Shown piece after piece: positions 58,346 to 64,000 of a stretch of 64,000 nt of DNA. The DNA is from an uncultured Gemmatimonadota bacterium. GTDB lineage: Bacteria; Gemmatimonadota; Gemmatimonadetes; Palauibacterales; Palauibacteraceae. Position 1 is the first letter of the stretch, and every line of letters begins with the position of its first letter. Below the pieces are notes generated by a model that did no database searches, had not been told where the DNA came from, and saw only the letters and a list, made by a program, of their open reading frames with translations. The position numbers were made by a program, and so were the translations under genes. The stretch spans positions 1-64,000 of the forward strand of contig CAJWLK010000001.1 of NCBI GenBank assembly GCA_913043255.1, given 5' to 3'.

Positions 58346-59080
58346 CTAGAGACTAAAGTTTCTACCTAGATAGAGCTCTCTCGCCTCCGGGTCATTTACC
58401 AAATCTTGAGCCGCACCTTCGATTAAGATCTGACCCTCAAACAACAAATAAGCTCGATCGGTAATCGTCAGGGTTTCCCGCACATTGTGATCCGTAATTA
58501 GAACTCCCAACCCTTTATCTTTGAGATCCTTAACAATACGCTGGATATCGTCGATCGCGATTGGGTCCACTCCGGTAAACGGCTCATCGAGGAGGAGAAA
58601 CTTGGGTTTGGTTACAAGGGCCCGGGTGATCTCAAGCCGTCTCCGCTCACCTCCCGAAAGCGCATACGCCTTACTCTTGCGGAGATGCTTAATTGACAGC
58701 TCATCTAGGAGTTCTTCGAGTCGACGGGTTCGTTCTTCACGAGAGATCTTGAGGGTCTCGAGAATTGCCATGACGTTCTGTTCGACCGTTAGTTTGGAGA
58801 AAACCGATGCTTCCTGAGGCAAGTAGCCAATTCCTGCCCGCGCTCGGCGATACATGGGCCAACGTGTGACCTCATCGTCGTCAAGATACACACGGCCTTC
58901 ATCTGCTTGAAGCAATCCTACAATCATATAGAACGTCGTCGTCTTCCCCGCGCCATTCGGTCCTAGCAATCCAACGACCTCTCCTTGTTTCACCTCCAAG
59001 TCAACATGGTCAACCACTCGACGCCGCTTGAAAGACCGCACCAACCCTTTAGCACTGAGAATGCTAATGCCGCCGGTCAC
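58346..59080 (-). CDS. lptB: LPS export ABC transporter ATPase LptB
   Basis: Powers LPS extraction from the inner membrane with LptFG. 244 residues: Walker [10 protein letters not shown] (about 39-47), Q-loop YLPQEASVF, signature [15 protein letters not shown], Walker [13 protein letters not shown] and switch-His [10 protein letters not shown]. The YLPQEASVF segment is typical of LptB. GTG start in a GTGA overlap with lptA. The membrane partners LptF and LptG are not in the window. Confidence 0.96.
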   Translation of the reverse strand: MTGGISILSAKGLVRSFKRRRVVDHVDLEVKQGEVVGLLGPNGAGKTTTFYMIVGLLQADEGRVYLDDDEVTRWPMYRRARAGIGYLPQEASVFSKLTVEQNVMAILETLKISREERTRRLEELLDELSIKHLRKSKAYALSGGERRRLEITRALVTKPKFLLLDEPFTGVDPIAIDDIQRIVKDLKDKGLGVLITDHNVRETLTITDRAYLLFEGQILIEGAAQDLVNDPEARELYLGRNFSL

Positions 59081-60933
59081 AGTTTTCGCTGCCCGTGTGA
59101 TCGCGCGCGCCTCGTCAGATGCCTCATGGCAATCTGACTCGACAAATTAGTAAGCCTGATCGCCCATTCTCTTGTTCCAGTTGAGCCCGATCCAGTCTTC
59201 CTCATTCCACTTGATCCATACGTTTTCATTCCACCCACCCGACCTGTTCTCAACCATTCTCTGCTCACTGGACTCCGCGTAATGGACAATGTGTCTGCTC
59301 CGGGCTGGACTACAGCTTCTTCGGGTTCCAAGTAAATTCCTACAGCATTCTCGCCGCGAACGGTGACCGGTTCCCCATCTTCAAAGAAGACGTCGATACG
59401 CGTTCCCACCATATAATTTCGCGATGGTTGATCGGTAAGTGTCGAATCACGGACCTGCCTATAGAACGAACTTGCTTGACCTATTGCAACGAGACGTTCC
59501 ATAGCAGGGTCGTCGACTGCGTCAGAAGCTTCCCTTCCCGTGCCTACTAGATCCTCTGACACTTCATCGAGAGCCGCACTGACAGAGTCCGGAGGGGCGC
59601 CATCTTCGACGACAGTAAGCGACTCCGATAAACTCCTATTAAGCCGTTCGAATACCGCAATCAGTGTGTCACCACGAACCCAATCAGTAGAACCATCGAT
59701 AGAAGGTTGGGGGGGCAGAATTCTAGTTGCAGGCTTCTGGACAAAATCCGCATTTTCATCGATCAAATCAGAAGTGTTTTCGGTCGAGTCCATTTCAGTG
59801 CGTTCCCGAACTTCATCAGGTGGCTTTTCTTCTTCTCTCGTTACCGAATCAACGAACATTCGTCCCGCCATCATCTGGACGGAGGAAAGTTCAGCAGCCA
59901 GCCCTGCGCTATCGCCTTGGATCGCGAGCGCACCCCCGACAGCGACGACTGAATCAATTTGCTTCTCAAACATTACAAAATGAAGCGAGTCCCCAATCAG
60001 CAAATGGTCGCCGGACAAGGCATCACTAAAACCTTCTCCATGGGACCACACTTGCTGCACTTCTTCTTCCTCCAGTTCAATGTCAACAAGCTCAGATCGG
60101 ACTTGGAACTGGTCGCTAGACGCAAAGGCAGTACCAATCACATTCACCTTTTTCAGATCTTCGTCTTGCGAATAAAATCGAATTGTATCTCCTTTAAGGG
60201 AAATTTCCTTTGTTTCTATTTGAGGGCTACCCCACATCACTGCCCAACCATCTTCTCGACTCAGAAAAGCGCTATCAGCTTCAGCCAACACATCTGTTCG
60301 TTCCAAAATGACGTCACCATAGAAACGGGCTTCATTCTCGCCTCCAAATTCTGCCTGATCAGCATCGACTTCAAAGGGTTCCTCGTCTCCTGGGTCTTCC
60401 GGGTAAAACGTCATGTGCGGACGACCTGTGGCAACCGTCTGAGCATCCACACTAGTAACCGCTCGGAGAAACCGGACCCTTGGTCCGACAAGTTTCGACC
60501 CATCAAGAAAACGAACCAACTCTACTTTATTTCGTGCCTCGACCAAATCTTCAATTTCATGGTAAGTCAGAAAATCAGATCGTAACGTTCGAATAGAGTC
60601 GGTGTATACAACATTACCAATCAATTCGATCTGGTGGCGAGCATCATATTTTTCTGTACTATCTGCGACCATCGTTGCCGTACCACACGTCCACCGGTAT
60701 CGCCCGCTGACGTATGTTACATGAGCAGTGCCACGCCGCAGCACCTGCGTCCTCGTGTTCGGAGCAACCGGAGCCCACGTCAATGTACAATTATCAGATT
60801 GCATAGGACTTGAGATCGAATCTTTTACTGTCGCATCATCGACGGTAGTCGTTTGAGCATAAAGACAGATCGGGATTGCCCCAAAAACGACAATCGTACC
60901 CAATACGGAACCGGCCGAGATCAAACCCCTCAT
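59077..60933 (-). CDS. lptA: OstA/LptA-like LPS transport protein, large form
   Basis: LptA-type proteins bridge LPS across the periplasm. This form has 618 residues, far longer than classical LptA (about 180) but like the long OstA-like proteins of Bacteroidetes relatives. A signal peptide (about 1-26) and repeated jelly-roll strands of the OstA type ([37 protein letters not shown]) are visible, with an acidic middle. The last 45 or so residues turn basic and Gly/Ser/Arg-rich, unlike the rest. Overlaps with lptC (ATGA) and lptB (GTGA) place it in the lpt operon. Confidence 0.85.
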   Translation of the reverse strand: MRGLISAGSVLGTIVVFGAIPICLYAQTTTVDDATVKDSISSPMQSDNCTLTWAPVAPNTRTQVLRRGTAHVTYVSGRYRWTCGTATMVADSTEKYDARHQIELIGNVVYTDSIRTLRSDFLTYHEIEDLVEARNKVELVRFLDGSKLVGPRVRFLRAVTSVDAQTVATGRPHMTFYPEDPGDEEPFEVDADQAEFGGENEARFYGDVILERTDVLAEADSAFLSREDGWAVMWGSPQIETKEISLKGDTIRFYSQDEDLKKVNVIGTAFASSDQFQVRSELVDIELEEEEVQQVWSHGEGFSDALSGDHLLIGDSLHFVMFEKQIDSVVAVGGALAIQGDSAGLAAELSSVQMMAGRMFVDSVTREEEKPPDEVRERTEMDSTENTSDLIDENADFVQKPATRILPPQPSIDGSTDWVRGDTLIAVFERLNRSLSESLTVVEDGAPPDSVSAALDEVSEDLVGTGREASDAVDDPAMERLVAIGQASSFYRQVRDSTLTDQPSRNYMVGTRIDVFFEDGEPVTVRGENAVGIYLEPEEAVVQPGADTLSITRSPVSREWLRTGRVGGMKTYGSSGMRKTGSGSTGTREWAIRLTNLSSQIAMRHLTRRARSHGQRKL

Positions 60934-61607
60934 TTTTCCTTGATTGCCTTTTCAACGATCACTCGAACATCGAGAGACGCGAGGGTCTCATCGCGGTATA
61001 AGGTATTGGAGACCGACCCATCAATTAACGAGTCTCCTCGCGTAACCGGTACCGAACTTGGATCTTGGAGAAGAGATCGGTCAGTCTCGCCAAACGAATC
61101 ACGGACGGTTAGAGAGTCCATACGAACATCAGACTCAAACCCCGAACCCTCTATTACAGTAGGACCAAGGTCTCGAAATAGTGTGAACGTAGTATCCCCA
61201 TACAAACGGTCATCAAGATTCACATACCGCAGACGTTCTGTTTCCAAACGTTGACCCCGTTCTCCATCTTGAGCAACGACATTCCCTTCGGCTCTCATGT
61301 CTTCTGTCAACTCGTACAAAACCCCAAAATCCGCTCTTATGACAGTCGTCTCGAGACCTTGCTCATCGTAAAAAACTAGCCTGACCGGCCGCATGTGAAT
61401 TTCGTTTTCTGAAATAAACTCAGCTGTATCTGCCTCAACCCGTGCACGGCGAATACCATCACGTGTCACGTAAGTAGCCATTTGTGTCATTGCCATATCC
61501 ACGTCACTCCGGAGGATTTCCGTTGCAATCGGTGGTGTATCTTCCGGACGACAGGCAGACCCCAATAGGGCTAGCACTCCAACTACTAGCCCTTTCACTC
61601 TATCCAT
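60930..61607 (-). CDS. lptC: LPS export protein LptC
   Basis: LptC is an inner-membrane-anchored bridge between LptB2FG and LptA. ATG 61607, with GGGGAGGG just upstream, gives 225 residues; it starts MDRVKGLVVGVLALLGSAC, a lipoprotein-type signal with Cys. The rest is beta-rich with an OstA-like repeat (RARVEADTAEFISENEIHMRPVRLVFYDEQG). Most LptC proteins keep a transmembrane helix, so a lipoprotein anchor is a family variant. ATGA overlap with lptA. Confidence 0.87.
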   Translation of the reverse strand: MDRVKGLVVGVLALLGSACRPEDTPPIATEILRSDVDMAMTQMATYVTRDGIRRARVEADTAEFISENEIHMRPVRLVFYDEQGLETTVIRADFGVLYELTEDMRAEGNVVAQDGERGQRLETERLRYVNLDDRLYGDTTFTLFRDLGPTVIEGSGFESDVRMDSLTVRDSFGETDRSLLQDPSSVPVTRGDSLIDGSVSNTLYRDETLASLDVRVIVEKAIKEK

Positions 61608-61664
61608 CACATCCCTCCCCACGCTCTGATACAAGGCTACCTCGAATTCTCAACCTTGTGCACT

Positions 61665-62660
61665 TCATTCGTGGATCCCTGCTCGCAAAATGTCATGGAG
61701 GTGTACCATACCAACCAACCTGTCCTGATCAATCACAGGCAAGGCCATGACGCCATGCTCTTCCATGCGACTTCGCACAATCACCGCCAATTCATCAAGA
61801 CTAGCAATTTGGGGTTCTTTCGTCATAGCCCTATATACAGGTTGACCCAAAAAGTCGGGGCACCTAGACGCAAAGCGCGTTAAATCACCAGCCGTTAGCA
61901 CACCAACGAGTCGTTCTTTATCGACAATGGCCACCGTACCTCGCTGATGTGCAATCAGATTCATTACAGTTGAGAGGGTAGCATCTTTAGCTGCCGTCGG
62001 GACTTCCTCCCCTTTCAGCATAACGTCTCGAACCGTCCAAAGAAGTCGACGTCCAAGAGCCCCTCCCGGATGCAACCGCGCGAAATCATCTTCATTTAAC
62101 CCACGAGCCCGCACCAGTGCCAAGGCAAAGGCATCGCCAAGCACTAAAGCCACTGTGCTACTGGCCGTCGGCGCCACATCGTACTGGCAGGCTTCCTCCT
62201 CAACAGATGCATCAAGCACTACATCGGCGGCCTCTGCAAGTAGAGAATCAGGTGAGCCAGTGATAGCAATGACCGTAGCCCCTACACTGCGCACCGCGGG
62301 CAACAATGTGACGAGTTCTTCATTAGCTCCGCTTTTTGAAACGACCAAGAGGACATCCCCTTCCACCAACACCCCTACGTCGCCATGGGCCCCCTCTGTA
62401 GGGTGGAGAAACAACGCAGGAGTACCCGTACTAGAGAGGGTAGACGCGATTTTACGAGCAACCAAGCCAGACTTTCCCACTCCAGTAACGATGACTCGGC
62501 CCGACGCATCGAGCACGCAACGCAAGGCAACAAGAAATTCTTCCCCCAGTCGTGCCCCTAACGCCGCAACGCTCTCCGCTTCAACGTCGATGGCTGTTCG
62601 AGCAACCGAAAGGAGTTCGTGATCTGTCGGTACTAGAGCATTAGGACCCGTATTTTTCAT
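61665..62660 (-). CDS. kdsD: D-arabinose 5-phosphate isomerase (KdsD/KpsF)
   Basis: First step of Kdo synthesis: converts ribulose 5-phosphate to arabinose 5-phosphate. The 331-residue protein has an N-terminal SIS domain (VTGVGKSGLVARKIASTLSSTG, HPTEGAHGDVGVL) and two C-terminal CBS domains (about 210-325). ATG start 18 bases after kdsA. The phosphatase gene kdsC, often next in such operons, is absent here. Confidence 0.94.
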   Translation of the reverse strand: MKNTGPNALVPTDHELLSVARTAIDVEAESVAALGARLGEEFLVALRCVLDASGRVIVTGVGKSGLVARKIASTLSSTGTPALFLHPTEGAHGDVGVLVEGDVLLVVSKSGANEELVTLLPAVRSVGATVIAITGSPDSLLAEAADVVLDASVEEEACQYDVAPTASSTVALVLGDAFALALVRARGLNEDDFARLHPGGALGRRLLWTVRDVMLKGEEVPTAAKDATLSTVMNLIAHQRGTVAIVDKERLVGVLTAGDLTRFASRCPDFLGQPVYRAMTKEPQIASLDELAVIVRSRMEEHGVMALPVIDQDRLVGMVHLHDILRAGIHE

Positions 62661-62678
62661 CTTGCCTGTAGCCTACCA

Positions 62679-63515
62679 TCATTCCCGCACCACAACCTCT
62701 TGCACACGAGAACAACGCTGAACTAGGCCCTCTAATCGATCTAATGGTAAGACGTTCGAACCATCCGACGCCGCTTGGCTCGGATCGGGGTGGACTTCTA
62801 CAAAAAGCCCATTTGCACCTGCACCGACGGCTGCTAACGATAGCGACTCAATAAACTCCGGTTCACCTCCGCTGACGGATCGTCCCGCTCCCGCAAGCTG
62901 GACGGAGTGGGAGGCGTCGAACACGGTCACACAGTTTGTCGCTTCGCTCATCATCGTAAAACTCCGCATGTCGACCACCCACCGACCATACCCAAAAGCT
63001 GTGCCTCGCTCTGTCACAGCAATCTCCCGTCCCCCGGCAGCCCTGATCTTCTCAACTGCCCCAACCATATCCTGCGGTGCCAACCATTGCCCTTTCTTAA
63101 CGTTCACTGGGCGACCAGTCCTCCCAGCTGCCTCGAGCAAGTCAGTCTGTCGACATAAGAAAGCTGGGATCTGAAGTGCATCGACCGTCTCTGCCACGTG
63201 GATCGCTTGTTCCGGAAGGTGGATGTCGGTCAGGACGGGGAGGCCAACTTGTTCACGGATGCGGCGCAAGACTTCGCAACCTTCAATTAAACCAGGTCCG
63301 CGAGGCGATTCAAGAGAGCTTCGATTTGCTTTATCAAACGACGCTTTGAAAATCGCCGGGATATCGGCGTCGGCGGAAATTTTCGCCACTTGTTCCGCCA
63401 CCAAAAGATTGAGGTCCTCGTCTTCAAGGACACATGGACCCGCAATCAAAAACAGAGAACGAGTACCATCAACTCGAACTCGACCCGTAAACAAATCGGA
63501 CGACTGGGGGATCAC
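62679..63515 (-). CDS. kdsA: 3-deoxy-8-phosphooctulonate synthase KdsA (metal-dependent type)
   Basis: Joins arabinose 5-phosphate and phosphoenolpyruvate to make Kdo-8-phosphate. 278 residues: [14 protein letters not shown] near the start has Cys28 at the metal-site position, the mark of metal-dependent enzymes (metal-independent ones have Asn there). Other blocks are [51 protein letters not shown] and [13 protein letters not shown] start in a GTGA overlap with pyrG. Confidence 0.95.
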   Translation of the reverse strand: MIPQSSDLFTGRVRVDGTRSLFLIAGPCVLEDEDLNLLVAEQVAKISADADIPAIFKASFDKANRSSLESPRGPGLIEGCEVLRRIREQVGLPVLTDIHLPEQAIHVAETVDALQIPAFLCRQTDLLEAAGRTGRPVNVKKGQWLAPQDMVGAVEKIRAAGGREIAVTERGTAFGYGRWVVDMRSFTMMSEATNCVTVFDASHSVQLAGAGRSVSGGEPEFIESLSLAAVGAGANGLFVEVHPDPSQAASDGSNVLPLDRLEGLVQRCSRVQEVVVRE

Positions 63516-64000
63516 CCCTCTGCCGTAATACCTTCCACAGCCGTCAGTGGGCCACTGGATTTCGCAGCTTCGGGTTCCGAGAGTTCATCAGATGATTGGC
63601 GAGCAAGAAGATTTCGCCGTTTTGCGGCTGCCCCCACAAATGCCGCGAATAAAGGGTGAGGTTTATTAGGCCGTGATTTCAATTCCGGATGAAACTGTGC
63701 AGCAAGGAAAAAAGGATGATCTGGCAGTTCGATCATTTCCACTAACTGCCCATCTGGAGAGATACCCCCAAATCTCATTCCTCCACTCGTCAGTGTGTTT
63801 TGATATTCCGGGTTCACTTCATAACGGTGTCGATGTCGTTCGGAGATTTCGTCCACCCCATACACTTCGTGGGCCAAGGAGTTTTTCTCAAGTCGGCATG
63901 GGTAAGCCCCCAGGCGCATGGTCCCACCCATATCTGTGACTTTTCGTTGCGAGTCCAGAAGTGAAATGACCGGGTCCGGAGTTTTTTTATCAAACTCAAA
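63512..64000 (-). CDS. pyrG: CTP synthase, C-terminal part (cut by window edge)
   Basis: The final 162 or so residues of CTP synthase, which makes CTP from UTP and glutamine. The frame is open to the window edge and reads [27 protein letters not shown], with [11 protein letters not shown] and the glutamine-amidotransferase catalytic pair in [12 protein letters not shown]. The C-tail (about 30 residues) is variable. The start and synthase domain lie beyond the window. It heads the Kdo/Lpt gene run, a common pairing. Confidence 0.94.
   Translation of the reverse strand, partial: FEFDKKTPDPVISLLDSQRKVTDMGGTMRLGAYPCRLEKNSLAHEVYGVDEISERHRHRYEVNPEYQNTLTSGGMRFGGISPDGQLVEMIELPDHPFFLAAQFHPELKSRPNKPHPLFAAFVGAAAKRRNLLARQSSDELSEPEAAKSSGPLTAVEGITAEG

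Noticed and set aside
59959-60585. 208-residue plus-strand ORF opposite lptA
   Set aside because: Antisense to a coupled lpt operon gene and without domain features.

Overview
The window is a stretch of bacterial chromosome with very high coding density and intermediate GC (roughly half, judged by eye). The host is Gram-negative: it carries BamA, Skp/OmpH, LpxA/B/C/D/K, KdsA/D and LptA/B/C. It also encodes McsA-McsB-ClpC arginine-phosphorylation proteolysis, a BshC homologue (bacillithiol), sigma-54, an LpxC-FabZ fusion and two DUF5916 outer-membrane proteins. Together these suggest Gemmatimonadota or a close relative in the FCB-like Gram-negatives. This is an inference from gene content; only about 54 bases of 16S rRNA are present. 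No insertion sequence, prophage, CRISPR array or tRNA gene was seen.

Layout. Everything from 1 to 42157 is on the plus strand and everything from 42253 to 64000 is on the minus strand, with a 95-bp convergent junction between. The plus strand opens with the 3' end of 16S rRNA, not followed by 23S or tRNA genes. Next come era, a Trm112-like gene, rnr, prfB (with its programmed +1 frameshift), lysS and lolC/E-lolD. Then come mcsA-mcsB-clpC and a long envelope operon: bamA, ompH, lpxD, lpxC-fabZ, lpxA, a Gfo/Idh oxidoreductase, a tiny membrane protein, lpxB, a DUF374-LpxK fusion, rlmH, a methyltransferase, bshC, murJ and uvrC. After that come a small Cys protein, gltX, thrC, a secreted TPR protein, a DUF512 radical-SAM-like protein, der, a PlsY-GpsA fusion, a MerR regulator, surE, pcm, a DUF368 undecaprenyl-phosphate translocase and a membrane-anchored TPR protein.

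The minus strand, read in its own direction, starts with pyrG (cut by the window edge), kdsA, kdsD, lptC, lptA and lptB. A 258-bp gap with a candidate promoter precedes rpoN. A glycan cluster follows: GT2, GT39-like, GT4, methyltransferase, YfhO-like, UPF0104-like membrane protein, and a DPM1-like GT2. It runs into a voltage-gated-type K+ channel with a C-terminal zinc ribbon, then a tandem pair of DUF5916 barrels.

How the genes work together. Most of the window builds the envelope: lipid A and Kdo synthesis, LPS transport, outer-membrane protein assembly, phospholipid and isoprenoid-carrier steps, and probably a surface glycan. Genes are packed with four-base stop/start overlaps of the form NTGA. 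ATGA, GTGA and TTGA all occur, and one junction (trm112/rnr) appears to use CTGA. Three envelope/lipid proteins are gene fusions (LpxC-FabZ, DUF374-LpxK, PlsY-GpsA). I found no clearly new multi-gene defence or mobile system. The most unusual items are the orphan 16S gene, the two apparent CTG starts, the fusions, the zinc-ribbon LysRS, and the post-rpoN glycan cluster with its zinc-ribbon channel.
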